Part shown: positions 46,664 to 57,840 of the stretch, in pieces | Position numbering within the stretch: position 1 is the stretch's first letter | Layout of the letters: each line of letters opens with the position of its first letter | Source: Chenopodium formosanum | Lineage: Eukaryota > Streptophyta > Magnoliopsida > Caryophyllales > Amaranthaceae | NCBI GenBank assembly: GCA_024500155.1 | Contig: CM044857.1 | Location: 1,738,501-1,802,500 of the forward strand | Length of the DNA stretch: 64,000 nucleotides | Reading direction: 5' to 3' | Position numbers and translations under genes: made by a program | Notes under the pieces: generated by a model | Seen by the model: the letters and a program-made list of their open reading frames with translations, nothing else | Told to the model about the DNA's origin: nothing | Database searches by the model: none

Positions 46664-47819
46664 ATGAAATCTGATCGGAAACCACCGCTTGCAAGATCTC
46701 CGATGACGCTTCGCGGCCGTCGTCCTCTTCAACCACCCAATTCCAATATCTTCGCCAACACCCCTCTTCGAACACCAGGTAATTTTCAATTCAAAGTTTT
46801 TATTTCTTTTTTTTTTGGTGGGTTGATGATATATATAATTGATGAAATGTAATTTAGTTCAAGAAAATTGATGATACCCGTTTGTTTATTCATTCTTAAC
46901 CATTAATTAATAACACCAATCAACGCGTTAAGTTAGACACATAGACTATAAGGTTGTGTTTGTCAAAATTAAAACTGACTTGATATGTATCCAAGAAACT
47001 CTGATGGTTTTTTTTTCTTAATTTTGGTCGTTCTTGATATTTGTTTTTGTTTTTCTTTTAATTGTTAATCAGAAATGAACCTACATAATTTTTTGATTGT
47101 TTTTCTGGGTTCTGATTATATTCAAAAACCTTGTAATTAAAAAGAAATTGGATTAATTTATTGTTAATCAGAAATGAACCTGTATAATTTATGATAAGGT
47201 ATGTTTTTCAGGCTCTAATTTTTTGTGTGTGATTATTATATTTATATACTCTGGTTTTGAACAGAACATGTATTATATATGCTTTAAAATGGGTTTATTT
47301 TGTAAATTATCTGTAATTGCAGCTATGATGAACAAACCCCAGACGAAAGGATCAGAAAATATGCCAGAAAACAACACAGTTTCTTGTGAATTGAGGGCAC
47401 TAGCAAAGATGGTTCAAGATGAGCTCGGCGCAATCAACACGAAAAATACTGAATCTGGCAGTCATTCATCAATTGGAGGTACTAATCAGTTTGAGAGGGG
47501 TCGATTTTACAATGCTTATTCAGAAAGAAGGAATGAAAGGCTAAGGAAGAAACAGAGTGAAACAGGGGATGATGAGCCTAAATCTGCTTATAATTTGGGG
47601 GTTAAGCTTGATTCTACTACTAAGAAGAAGGATACTAGGAAGAAGACAGATAGTCTTAAAAAGACAATGATGGCGGCTACTTACTCTTCTGTGGATCGTA
47701 GCGAGCACCCAAGGTATGCTTTGAGGAGCACTACCAGGAAGCCTCCACTTCCGGTGGCACCGATGAATGTCGATGAGACGGCGAGGAAGGCTCCTAGTAC
47801 AAGAGCTAGGAGGAAGTAA
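46664..47819 (+). CDS. Small basic, probably nuclear protein of unknown function
   Basis: Two exons, 46664-46778 and 47323-47819, join in phase (CCAG/GTAATT...TTGCAG/CTATGA) to give 203 residues. The first exon has a basic start with SP and TP sites (LARSPMTLRGRR, NTPLRTPG), like targets of cyclin-dependent or similar kinases. The middle has a short helix-like acidic stretch (ELRALAKMVQDEL), then GRFYNAYSERRNERLRKK. The tail is Lys/Arg-rich and ends ARRK. No enzyme domain, membrane segment or signal peptide is visible. It looks like a conserved plant chromatin or cell-cycle protein, but I do not recognise it firmly. Start context and splice sites look sound. Confidence 0.7.
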
Positions 47820-48888
47820 GGGGAGAAAGGAATATAGATTTTAGACAAAATTGAGGAAAGATTTATTGATATGTCACATTTCATTTCTATGGGTGGTAGA
47901 ATTGCTATGTCAAAGTTGTTGATGGATAAGCTCTACTCATGGGACATTATAATGGTAGATGTTTTGCTTGTATGTTGTTGTAGTCCATCTATGGTGGACA
48001 TCATAAAATTTTTATCAAGTCTTGGAACAACTAAATTCGGTGATTTTCGAATTGAATCTTCTATAATGTTGATCATTCCCTCCTTATTGATCAATAGGTG
48101 AGGTGATAATAGGTCGTTTCTATCAAATTTTGGGTTATCTTAGGCTACATACATGTGATGATAAGTCATTTATATCATATTCATTTAACAGTTTGGTTAT
48201 TTTATAGATTGTTCGGGTGTATTCTGTTTGTGTTGTATCAATCAGTGAGGTGATAATAGGTCGTTTCTATCAAATTTTCTTAATCAGTTTGGGTTATCTT
48301 AGGCTACATATATGTGATGATAAGTCACATATAAACGACCTATAATCATATTTATTTAACAATTTTGTTATTTAGTTGACTGTTCGGATCTATTCTGGTT
48401 GTGTTGTATTCGACTATATTACGGAGTCCTAACTATTGTGATATTATGTACAAATAATATAATGATATAACCTTGAAACTTGATAACCTTGAAATATTTG
48501 TGAAGATTCATAAGTGATATGATTAAGATTTATTTGCAAATAACTAAAAGGGTACATTACAAACATTGCAATTGTACGCTCTATCATTCCAAACTATTTA
48601 ATGAACTTGTTTATTACAAATAGTTCGGTGATTGATTAGCCAAACTTAAAATTGACTAAACATGAATTATTGCATTACAAGTTTACAACTTAAAATTCAC
48701 TTTAAAATGAATTATTGCATTACAAATTAAAGTTGACCAAAACATTAATTAAAGTAGACTTCTAATTAATCAATCCATATATTAACGATTTAAACTCTAT
48801 TTAACGAATCTCTTTTGTCTCTTCTTTCCACCCAAAAAAATATAGTCAAAACATTACTAAATTCACAATAAAGCTTTAGAACTAATCA
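47820..48888. other. Intergenic region with a tandem duplication
   Basis: 3' flank of the basic protein gene, the duplication listed separately (48098-48412), then AT-rich sequence to the AAE start. The plus-strand frame 47871-48101 has no recognisable content. Confidence 0.45.
48098..48412. repeat. Tandem duplication, unit about 147 bp
   Basis: GTGAGGTGATAATAGGTCG begins at 48098 and again at 48245. The copies stay alignable through 'ggttatcttaggctacata.atgtgatgataagtca' and 'gttgtgttgtat'. Copy 2 is slightly longer through small insertions. Confidence 0.85.
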
Positions 48889-51800
48889 ATGGAGGGATTA
48901 ATTCGTTGCTCAGCAAATTATGTTCCACTCTCTCCAATAAGCTTTTTGGAGAGATCAGCACTTGTTTATGGAGATCAAACTTCTGTTGTTTATGGAAATG
49001 TTAAGTATACTTGGAGAGAAACTCTTATTAGGTGTACTAAACTTGCTTCTGCTCTCACCCAATTGTCTATTTCTTATGGCGATGTTGTAAGTTCTTAGGT
49101 TTTTTCGATTATGCTCGATTATCATTGCGCATAATTTTAGGTGATAAGTTGTTCTTTGGTTCTCAATTTGAGTTTTTATTGAATTTGACTTAACATGTTC
49201 AATTTTATGTTTGTACATGTTCTTAAATACTTGTAACAGTTTAATTGACACATTTAATGCATATGAAATTTTTATATTAGTAGAATTTTTAAGAAAATTG
49301 ATACTTGAAAATATACACATTAAGACTAATTTATGAACATATTACATGATAACAATTTATTATTTTCATATATTGTGATCAAACAAATGTATAAATGGTG
49401 TACAGACTTAAGTGTTGCAATAAGTTGCATGTATTTAGCCATTTAGGAACGGTAAATATACTATGATTGGATGGTATGTTTATATATGACTATTTTTGTC
49501 ATGATTTCTAGTACTCGTATTAAAGTGTGGACTCTGGCTGATCAAATACATGTATATTGTTTAGGCAAATCTTAGTTGGGATGATCTAGGAATTTGCTTA
49601 GGAATTAAGGGGTAATAACATTCAAACCTTTAACATCAAATACAATAACCAAGAACGATAATGAAGTAATAAACAAACGATATTAAGATAAAAGAGAGAG
49701 TTTAAAGATACAGTATTGAGTAAGGACAGACTCCTTAATCAGAAAGGACACAATTTTGAGAGAATTGATGAAGTATATTGTTTGTATTAATGTATTAGTG
49801 AGCATATGAGTATTACAATGTCTAAATTCGCTATTTATACCTAGGAGCCACTAGGGTTACATAGATATCAAAATATATTTAAAAGGGGAAGATCTTAATT
49901 TTATTCTTCTTTCCTTGCTCAGCTGGTGTATTTTCGACATGTAATTGCTTAATTGATTCTTCGATCTTCTTGCCATATTTGTATCAATCAAGCCGTTTGC
50001 TTGATTCTTGGTGTGGCTTGGATGCTTGGCTGTGCCCTATGGTCTTCGGGTTGCTTAGAGAAACGGGGCCAACATATATTTTGTGCACTTTGTATATATT
50101 TGTAATCATATGCTGTTCGTTTGTTTTGATGTATAAGGAATGTATCGAATAATATCCTGTTTTATGATGTCCGTTTTTGTGGCTATACTTCCAAGTAATT
50201 AAGTGTTCGTGCTACAAGTAAACTTACATTTGATAAACGAGTTCATCATCGTACTAATTCTCATATTTCCAATTGATTTTGGTATGTATGTGGTCAATTT
50301 TGCAAAACAGTTTGAAGTGATCAAGGGAAGTTTGACTTTTGACTTAACAAAAATTGTGTGACATACTCCTAAGTCCTAACATTACATTAGATACCATCAT
50401 ACCAGTGTTATACAGGCAATTCGAAGCCATTTAAAGAAGAGAATAATGGCGTAAGGCTCTAAGTACGTAGGACGTAGGTACGAGCCAAAGGAAGAAAAAT
50501 GGTTGTTTAGCTGATTATTGAAAATATAGCAGGTGATCAAAGGGAGTGTGTTGTTAATGCTGGTAAAACATATTTCGCATCTAAACGTCCTGTTAGGCCT
50601 AACCTACTTCTTGTTTATGATGTACATGCTTTCTATCATGCAAATGATGCAATGCACGATGTTTTAGCTTTGTTTAGTACTAATGGAGGTTGAAAATGGT
50701 GTAATAAAAAAATATGTGCTTGTACATACATTATCATTGTTTTTGTTTGTTTGTTTCGACTTAGGTACATCTGGCTGTCCATTTCCTCCGAACCAGATTA
50801 AGTTAATGACTTACTCCTAACATTTTCTCTTTTATCTTGTTCTTTGACTTGCCAACGTTAGGTTGCTGCTTTTCTCCCCAACACTCCAGCAATGTATGAG
50901 TTGCACTTTGCTGTTCCAATGGCCGGAGCAGTCCTTTGCTCTTTGAATATCCGTCATGATTCTGCAATGGTGTCTGTCTTGCTAAAACATTCAAAGGCAA
51001 AACTCATCTTTGTAGATTCTCAGTTTTTGGATACTGTACGAGGAGCATTGGAAAACATGTCCAAGTCAAGCTCTAGCCTTCCTGATATTGTCCTAGTTCT
51101 CGATGAACAGTTGATGTCAGTTGGAATTGACATGCTTCTAAATACAACCATTGATTACGAGAATCTTGTACAGGCTGGAGATCCTGTATTTGAGATCCGA
51201 AGGCCAAAAGATGAATGGGATCCAATTGCATTGAATTATACTTCTGGCACAACTTCAAGTCCTAAAGGCGTCGTTTACAGCCACAGAGGTGCATATCTGA
51301 ACTCCTTGGCTACAGTTCTGGTGAATGAAATGCTTACTAGGCCTGTCTTTTTGTGGACTGTCCCTATGTTTCACTGCAATGGCTGGTGCTTTACATGGGG
51401 TATAGCAGCTCAAGGTGGTGTAAATGTCTGCCTGCGCAATGTTGTTGCAAAGGATATATTCAGTAGCATTGCTGAGTATAAAGTTACCCACATGGGTGGT
51501 GCACCAACAGTTCTTAACATGATCATAAATTCTCCTGATGGCGATAAGAAGCCTCTTCCAGGAAAGCTGGTAGTGATAACAGGTGGTGCTCCACCAGCCC
51601 CACAAGTACTCTTCAAAATGGAGGAGATTGGGTTTGCAGTAACACACGGATATGGGTTGACAGAAGCCTATGGCCCTGCTACAGTTTGTGTTTGGAAGCC
51701 TGAATGGGATGCTTTGCCTCCGAATGAAAGGGCAAAGATTAAGGCGCGGCAAGGAGTGCTCCATCTTGGGCTTGAGGAAGTGGATGTAAAAGATCCTATG

Positions 51801-52325
51801 ACTATGAAAAGTGTGCCTGCTGATGCAAAGACAATGGGCGAGGTTATGCTTAGAGGAAACACCATCATGAATGGGTACTTGAGCGATGAGAAGGCTACTC
51901 AGGAGGCTTTTGAGAATGGATGGTATCATAGCGGAGACTTAGCTGTCAAATACCCTGATGGTTATATTCAGATAAAAGACCGAGCAAAGGACATAATAAT
52001 ATCTGGGGGAGAGAATATAAGTTCAATTGAGGTAGAAGATGTAATATCTAGTCATCCTGCTGTTCTAGAAGTTGCTGTTGTGGCTCGTCCTGATGATCAC
52101 TGGGGGGAGACACCCAGCGCGTTTGTAAAGCTGAAGGATGGGTGTAATGATGTTACCCCTGCAGATATAATTAAGTTTTGTAGAGATCGCTTGCCTCATT
52201 ATATGGCTCCTCGGACGGTTGTTTTTGAGGATCTGCAGCGCACAATAACTGGCAAGGCACAGAAATACATACTCAGGGAGAAAGCAAGAGCCATGGGAAG
52301 TCTAACAAAAACCAGTAAACTTTAA
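48889..52325 (+). CDS. AAE1: AAE1-like acyl-activating enzyme, peroxisomal
   Basis: Two exons, 48889-49086 and 50862-52325, join in phase (GTT/GTAAGT...CGTTAG/GTTGCT) to give 553 residues. The protein is an ATP-dependent acyl-CoA ligase of the adenylate-forming family. The AMP-binding signature YTSGTTSSPKG begins near residue 193. The tight hinge motif SGDLAVK is near 423, and the catalytic lysine in TGK is residue 531. The last three residues are SKL, a peroxisomal import signal. Start and length match the plant AAE1 clade (Arabidopsis AAE1 is of similar size), whose in vivo substrate is not well fixed. The 1775-bp intron holds a solo LTR. A decayed second copy lies 2.5 kb downstream. Confidence 0.93.
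49558..50074 (-). mobile_element. Solo LTR in the AAE1 intron
   Basis: 517 bp with TGTTTAGG at the left and GGGGCCAACA at the right, flanked on both sides by TATAT (49553-49557 and 50075-50079). Read on the minus strand it begins TGTTGGCCCC, a common Copia start, and has a TATAAATA box about 230 bases in (near 49833-49840). No internal region is present. It lies antisense in the intron, well away from both splice sites. Confidence 0.82.
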
Positions 52326-53529
52326 GTTATGATGGCCTTAAATCTTCGTCGATCCCTGTCATAGTTATATCGTTCCTCATGCTTTCTGCAATATGATATT
52401 GAACTTATGCTAGCAGTACCAGAGTCAATTCATATTCATCCATCCCTTTTTCTATCAGAAGCATTTCAGATTCTAACAGTTCAAATGCTTCTCTGGAAAC
52501 ATGGATTGTCTTTAAAGCTTTCATATCCTTTATTTATACAAAACATTCTGTGATCGTTCCTCATATGTTTTTATATATGTGGGTGTGACTGTGTGAGTTC
52601 ATGCAAGAACATTTGTCCTCACTCACCAAGTCACCATGTGATCTGCTGTAATATTTCTGATTGTCGTGATGTAGAATGTATGTTCAACAATGAAGTTGTG
52701 ACAAAATTGTGCATTAATTTCTAATACTCATCAATGACCTGTAATTGCATTCCACAAGTTCGTGGTTTTATTGATGTCCGTTTTTTCTCTTAAATCAAAG
52801 AAATAAGCTTATCCCTAAGTTCTTCATTGAAATTTGTTGCACTACTTAGCTGTCTGTAAGATTGTAGCTGTAGCTTTATTGTTCTTATTTGAAACTAGGA
52901 TGGTTTGATGAACCTTTACTTGGGAGTTTAGTCATCCTCAGTTTCATTAAGTATCGTATTTTATATTATCCTCCCTCATCATGATTATACCATATCAATA
53001 ACCTTATAAAGCTGAAAGTGTCTGAAAATTGGGGATAATCAGGATAACTTCTGATATACTAGAATCATTTAAGGTAAAAATTAAATTGCCATAGTAATCT
53101 CTTGAGCTTTTATGCATATTATAAGTAATATTTTAAGGTTGTGCTGAAAAGGCCGATAGACCAGGTAGGGTTAATGAATTTGTAAGGTGGTTTGGCCAAA
53201 ATAGGTTGTTTTTGAGGTGAAATTTCATAATATGTGTGAGAGGTCAAAATAGTTTAAGCGATGTAAGTAGTAAGCACCTTGTGAAGGCATAGGGGGCATG
53301 AAAGGTAAAGCAAACTTAAGACTTAATTGCTTTCTTAAACAGATATTGTATTCACAACAGCTCAACAAACTATTTTTATATAATGTATAAATAAGTTTTT
53401 CATTTATTTTTGTAAAATTTTAACAAACAAACAATGGTATTAGAAAATAAAAACATCTGCAAACATAATGAAATCAGTAATCACTCTGCACTACATAGTT
53501 CTGTTTGTTCCCAATCAGGAGGTAATCAG
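52326..53529. other. 3' flank of AAE1 and intergenic sequence
   Basis: Probably the AAE1 3' untranslated region for a few hundred bases, then AT-rich spacer. The plus-strand frame at 53434-53706 is antisense to the germin-like gene and not a gene. Confidence 0.45.
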
Positions 53530-54081
53530 TTAGAACTTGGACTGAATGTACTTGATGACATTAGCATCAAGCTGAAAGGCCTTGGAAAGAAGATCAACCG
53601 AGATAGGTGCTTCAGACCCAAAAACAGCGTTACCAACAGTGATCACACCTGGATTCTGGCTACTCAAGGCAGAAATGGCAAAAGCAGGAGTTTTGCCAAC
53701 ATTTAGCTGAAAGTGAACGAGACCTTGTGGGAAAACAAAGACGTCTCCCTTTTTGAGAACCTTGGTAAAGAGCTTGTTTGCACTATTATCCGCTGGGTTA
53801 GAGGTCACAAAACCAACATAAATGGTACCCTCCATCACAGTGAAAACCTCAGTGGCACGGGGGTGTGTGTGGGGAGCAACAAGGCCATATGGGGCAAAGT
53901 CAAGCCTGGCGAGTGATATACCAAGGGTGTTGAGTCCTGTCAGTTGTGCTGCTGCCACTGGAGTCACCGCTGAGCCTAACTTATTGTTGGTGTTACCAGG
54001 TTTGTTTAGCCCATTGGTGAAGAAATCTTCTGATGTAACTGCCGTTGGATTCTTGCAGAATAGCCCATTTACAATCGAAAT
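53530..54081 (-). CDS. Germin-like protein, 5' exon not found
   Basis: The minus-strand exon 54081-53530 encodes the last 183 residues of a germin-like protein, opening with ISIVNGLFCKN and ending YIQSKF. Both cupin boxes are intact: PHTHPRATEVFTVMEG and GDVFVFPQGLVHFQLN, with the three His and one Glu that bind manganese. Family members are secreted oligomers, often with superoxide dismutase or oxalate oxidase activity. The first exon, which should give the signal peptide and the DFCVAD-type start, is not seen. An acceptor (AAATCAG/ATTTCG) precedes 54081, but a TATA box at 54182-54189 leaves only about 90 bases upstream, and these encode no signal peptide. This copy may be a broken gene, or exon 1 may lie farther away. 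Confidence 0.8.
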   Translation of the reverse strand: MSIVNGLFCKNPTAVTSEDFFTNGLNKPGNTNNKLGSAVTPVAAAQLTGLNTLGISLARLDFAPYGLVAPHTHPRATEVFTVMEGTIYVGFVTSNPADNSANKLFTKVLKKGDVFVFPQGLVHFQLNVGKTPAFAISALSSQNPGVITVGNAVFGSEAPISVDLLSKAFQLDANVIKYIQSKF

Positions 54082-54181
54082 CTGATTTATCGTTTAGTTT
54101 CTGCTGTAATGAACTTTTATTTCTTTTGTATGAGTTTGAGCACTTGTAAGTTGTGATGGTTTCTTGCTTGGGAACGCACCC

Positions 54182-54189
54182 TTTTTATA
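54182..54189 (-). promoter_or_regulatory. Possible TATA box of the germin-like gene
   Basis: CTATAAAAAG on the minus strand, about 100 bases before the acceptor of the germin-like exon. It is followed by a short A-rich leader-like stretch with CAAACTCATACAAAAG. Confidence 0.5.
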
Positions 54190-54849
54190 GGTTTAGATTG
54201 TTTTGGAGTTGAATTGGTCATATTTTTGTAGACCACGTAAATTTGTCAAGAAAGTTATCATGTCATGTTAACTAAGTCTTAAGGTAGTTGATTTATTAAC
54301 TTATATTTCTCTTTTAAGCAGGAACTGACTTGGTATTGCCTACCAATTTCTGTGCTCACAAACAATCGTTGGAGTATTTTCTGTTATAAAGCTATGAAAT
54401 CAGTGTAAGATGGCGTGAATTGGTAAAAAAAACTATATTGGACTCTTTCACAGATTAATATTCAATCCTTTTTTGATAATATATTAATGTGTTTTCACTA
54501 GGTTATAACTATGACTTAGCCAAAAGTAGGGATTTAAAATTTTTATTACTCCGTATTACAGAATTTATAGTCAACGAATTGGCTTTAGTGATGATGTATC
54601 TTTGCTTAAAGCAATTTACCTTATAAGCTTGGTTACTAGACTGCTTGTTATGCAAGTTTTTATTTTGGTCTTAAGGAGAGTACATACGCCAGATAAAAAT
54701 CGAACTCTAATCTCTCTCACTGGGGGATACTTATAACAATGAAATATGTAGTTTAATTTCATGTAAACATTCGTCTTTCAGATTCATATGATTTTTAACC
54801 GCATGATTAATTAACAGCAATGTAGAAATTTGAGCCAGACTTCTCTATC
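54190..54849. other. Spacer between germin-like gene and AAE pseudogene
   Basis: AT-rich; contains the upstream region of the minus-strand germin-like gene. No reading frame giving a signal peptide was found here by eye. A Stowaway-like trace, ACTCCGTATTACAG, lies near 54549. Confidence 0.4.
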
Positions 54850-55321
54850 TGTGGACTGATTGAACGCTCCCTATGTTTCATTGCAATAGTTGCTGCCTTA
54901 CATGAGGTGTAGAAACTCAAGGTGCAGATAATATCAGCATGCAACCCTACACTATGCACAATGCTGTTGCATAGGATTTATTCAGTAATATTGCTAAGCA
55001 TGAAGTATCAACTGAGCAATGCACCAAGATAATGACCTTATACACTACATGATCATAAATTTTTTTCGGCTCATGAGAATAAGCCACTTTCAAGAAATTT
55101 GTTAGCAGTGACAAGTGGTGCTTCACCTCCTCCACTAGCACTTCCTAAAATGGAATAGCTCAGGTTTGCAGTAACACACGGATTTGACAAGATAGAATGA
55201 AACATACTAGACTGCCAGTCTGCCAATTGTGTTCCATAGCTCGAGTTGATTTATCGTACAAGGGTGAGTGAAGAACTAAAGCTCAGGAAGGATTGCTTCA
55301 CCTTGGTGCTCATATAAAATA

Positions 55322-55813
55322 CTCCCTCCGTCCCAAACTACTCGCAACGTTGTGACTTTTTACACTATTCACACATCTCACTTTGACCGTCTTATTTAGC
55401 TATTATATGAAAGTTAATGTAATCATGAAAGATATTGTTGGGTTTATTTTAATGTATAGTTTCTTAATATAAAATTTTTGTAGACTTTATAAATTTATAA
55501 TACTTCCTCCGTTTTTTAATAGTTGCAACATACCTCTTATCACGCTTTTCGATGAGTTGATTAAATTAGGTAAACGAATTAATTAAGCTGTGAAATTTTA
55601 ACCGTAGCAACTTATCCCTTTCTTCTTATCAATGGTAAAATTTTGTGATTTAATTCATCCGTTTACCTAGTCTAATATCTCCTTTAAAATGCGTGCCAAA
55701 GAGATGTGTTGCAAGTAAATAAAAAGGAGGAAGTAAAAGATATCGACGGTCAAACATATTCATCAGCAAGCGTGTCCGGTTAAAATGTTGCAAGTAAAAT
55801 GGGATAGAGGGAT
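55322..55813. mobile_element. Stowaway-like MITE (outer)
   Basis: Starts CTCCCTCCGTCCC after a TA (55320-55321) and ends in the matching inverted sequence (GGGATAGAGGGAT) before a TA (55814-55815). The inverted ends are about 28 bases with several mismatches. It contains a second MITE. TA duplication and CTCCCTCCG ends are the Tc1/mariner-type Stowaway hallmark. Confidence 0.8.
55503..55733. mobile_element. Stowaway-like MITE (inner)
   Basis: 231 bp, CTTCCTCCGTTTTTT at the left and AAAAAGGAGGAAG at the right, with TA at 55501-55502 and 55734-55735. It lies wholly inside the outer MITE, so it arrived later. Confidence 0.82.
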
Positions 55814-56208
55814 TAACCCATTACACAGTGAAAAGTGCACCTGCGGATGAGAAGACAAGGCTAGGTTATGGACTTATGGTTAGAGGAAATACTCGACTCA
55901 AGAGCTCTGAAGGCTACTCAGATGGTTCCATAGCAAGGACTCAAAGATCAAACCCTGACATTTAAATTTAGTTGATCAACATTCGGGAGAAATACAGTAA
56001 CACCATTGTAAAATATTTGCTCCTATTATTCAAGTATATGCTAAATTAAAGAGAGTAATGTTTGCTCTTACAAGTTAAGTATACGCTATTTTTTTTTGTT
56101 TTTAACGAAACAGGAGCAATATATTACTAAATTGGTTCCAAAACACAATAATATAATGTCATTTCACAATTTGGCGGGAAATGCAAATTACAAATTCAAT
56201 TTATTATC

Positions 56209-56952
56209 CTACAAACATACATGTTGAAGTATGAGTTTAACAACCCACATTACATCCTCTTCTCTACAACCACTCACAGAATTCACCCAACCAACAACCG
56301 GAAACTCGCACCGCTGCTTCGGCACCGTCATTGCATAAACCGCCACCACAATCGCCGCCGCAAGATACACCGGTGATTCCACAAACATCCTCGAAATCTC
56401 ATCATTCTCGTACATCAAATCCATGATATCGCAACAAACCTCAAAGCTCACCATCTCACCAACCTTAGCCACCTCTTTAAGCTTCATCAACAACTCTTCA
56501 ATCACCAAAAACACCGAATTCTTCATCGTTCCAACCTCGAAACTCAAGGATTGCAGAAACAGGATTTCGGCATCTACGAAATCGGTTTTAGTGAAATGCT
56601 GATCTTTGATGTGTTGATCGCCGATTGATTTTAGGGATTTGAGAGAAAGAGGGGGAGAATCATAGGTTTTGCTGGAAATCCAGAGGGAGATGAGAGAGAA
56701 TAGCTGCAATTGAGGGAAATTCAGAGGTTTCTTGAGCAGCCAGTGGTGGTGGTGGTTGCGGTGGCGGGAAGAGGAGAGAGAAGGGAAGAAGCGGTGGGCG
56801 AAGAGCGAGAGCGCGGAGTATTTGACGGTCGGAGTTGTTTTGAGGTGTTCGGAGCATTGGATCAGGAATTTTACGGCGTCGAGGCGGTGTGATGATGCCG
56901 GAGGAATCAACTCGCTGGCGGTGGTGGTGTTGGTGTTGGTGTTCATCTCCAT
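56209..56952 (-). CDS. CYCJ18: Cyclin-J18
   Basis: A single exon of 247 residues from ATG 56952 to a stop at 56209. After a Thr/Asn-rich start, the cyclin box runs from about residue 25 to 135. It has PTVKYSALSLFAHRF, LLKKPLNFPQLQLF, LISLWISSKTYDS and FVDAEILFLQSLSFEVGT. A conserved tail holds KEVAKVGE and TVPKQRCEFPV. These match Arabidopsis CYCJ18, a small plant-specific cyclin, in order and length. Its kinase partner and role are poorly known. The frame is intact. Confidence 0.93.
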   Translation of the reverse strand: MEMNTNTNTTTASELIPPASSHRLDAVKFLIQCSEHLKTTPTVKYSALSLFAHRFFPSLSSSRHRNHHHHWLLKKPLNFPQLQLFSLISLWISSKTYDSPPLSLKSLKSIGDQHIKDQHFTKTDFVDAEILFLQSLSFEVGTMKNSVFLVIEELLMKLKEVAKVGEMVSFEVCCDIMDLMYENDEISRMFVESPVYLAAAIVVAVYAMTVPKQRCEFPVVGWVNSVSGCREEDVMWVVKLILQHVCL

Positions 56953-57129
56953 TGGTGAAAATCTCTGAAACTTAAAACGTGGAGTAATTTATACTGAAAT
57001 CACAAAGTTTGCAGTAGGTTTAAGATAGAGCTATGTGAAATGATGGTTTGAATGTCGTCTGAAGTATGTAAATGTAATTGGTTAGATTTAAGATTTTTGA
57101 ATGAATTTCTTTATTGAGATAAGAATATA

Positions 57130-57665
57130 AAATACTTTCCCAATTCTTTAGAATTGAGCATTCTGAAAAGGCAAATGTTCGTCAAAAAACTGTGAGAAAC
57201 GTGGCTGATCCAATCTGCAAGAGTTGGAAGGCCCCTGCTGCAGGCTGCTACAAAATTAACACTGATGCAGCTTGTTTCAGAAATGGGAAGTATGGGCTAG
57301 GAGGGATTGCGTGATAGTGTGGGGGAAGTAATGGCTGCTACTTGTCAAACAATGGATGGAGGTGGAAGTCCTGATGTTGCTGAGGCTTTGGCGGCTAGAC
57401 ATGCTCTGTGAATTGCTCTCGAAGCTCGGCTAATCGAGTGGTGCAACTCTATCATCACCTAGACCAATACAAGGGAGAGTACTAGTTTTGGGTTTGTTGT
57501 AAATGACATCTTGGAGCTAGCAAAATGCTGTATTTTGGTAGAGTATTCTCATGTCAGTAGAAATGCAGACAAAGAGGTGCTCATACTTTAGCTCAGATAG
57601 ATATTAGCAAAAACTTTGAAGAACTAAGAATGTGGATTGAGGAAGTTCCTCATAATAAAAAATAA
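57130..57665 (+). pseudogene. LINE 3' fragment with RNase H domain
   Basis: A 5'-truncated relic. Readable parts include KSWKAPAAGCYKINTDAAC near 57220 and AEALAARHAL near 57385, the first and second active-site regions of a LINE RNase H. Several stops and a frameshift occur. An A-rich tail (AATAAAAAATAAAAACC) at 57653-57670 marks the 3' end. It directly abuts the first snoRNA unit and may supply part of its terminator. Confidence 0.75.
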
Positions 57666-57668
57666 AAA

Positions 57669-57762
57669 CCAAGCTCAGATGCATACATTGCTTCTTCAAG
57701 TAGATCAGAAGGTAGTGGCGAACCCTAGTGCCACATTATATGCAATTTTCATCACTGCTTGC
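57669..57762 (-). ncRNA. snoR43: C/D-box snoRNA, snoR43 type, unit 1
   Basis: 94 nt on the minus strand, starting 7 nt after the end of the unit 1 tRNA. The C box GTGATGA is at 57755-57749 and the D box CTGA at 57778-57775 counted in minus sense (plus TCAG at 57675-57678). A terminal stem GCAAGC/GCTTGG closes it. The following TTTTT (plus 57663-57668) is a Pol III stop. Plants are known to make snoR43 from tRNA-Gly-snoRNA dicistrons (Arabidopsis and rice; Kruszka et al. 2003), released by RNase Z. The guide target was not determined. Confidence 0.82.
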
Positions 57763-57769
57763 CTAAACT

Positions 57770-57840
57770 TGCACCAGCCGGGAATCGAACCCGGGTCTGT
57801 ACCGTGGCAGGGTAGTTTTCTACCACTAGACCACTGGTGC
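57770..57840 (-). tRNA. tRNA-Gly(GCC), unit 1, largely intact
   Basis: 71 nt. The acceptor stem GCACCAG/CTGGTGC is fully paired and the discriminator is A. The A box (TGGTCTAGTGG) and B box (GGTTCGATTCC) are canonical and the anticodon loop CTGCCAC gives GCC. The 5' anticodon stem reads CTACC rather than GTACC, leaving one mismatch. The snoRNA follows after 7 nt, so one Pol III transcript is expected. Confidence 0.92.

Larger units (their letters stand above)
54850..55960 (+). pseudogene. Decayed AAE copy split by nested MITEs
   Basis: The stretch aligns by eye with the second AAE1 exon from the residues around FLWTVPMFHCNGW to those around GWYHSGDLA. Shared blocks include CCCTATGTTTCA, 'atgatcataaatt', 'ggtttgcagtaacacacgga' and 'gaaggctactca'. 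Stops and indels are frequent and the ATP-binding region is missing. From 55322 to 55813 a MITE interrupts it, after which the homology resumes (AGTGAAAAGTGCACCTGC against AAAAGTGTGCCTGC). It is a partial tandem duplicate of the AAE1 gene with the germin-like gene between them. Confidence 0.88.

Noticed and set aside
51255..51929. 224-codon frame antisense to AAE1
   Set aside because: Shadow of the AAE1 coding frame. No start context or domain.
53434..54085. Plus-strand frames over the germin-like gene
   Set aside because: Antisense to a clear cupin coding exon.
56710..56968. Plus-strand frames opposite cyclin-J18
   Set aside because: Shadows of the cyclin frame. The minus-strand protein matches a known family over its whole length.
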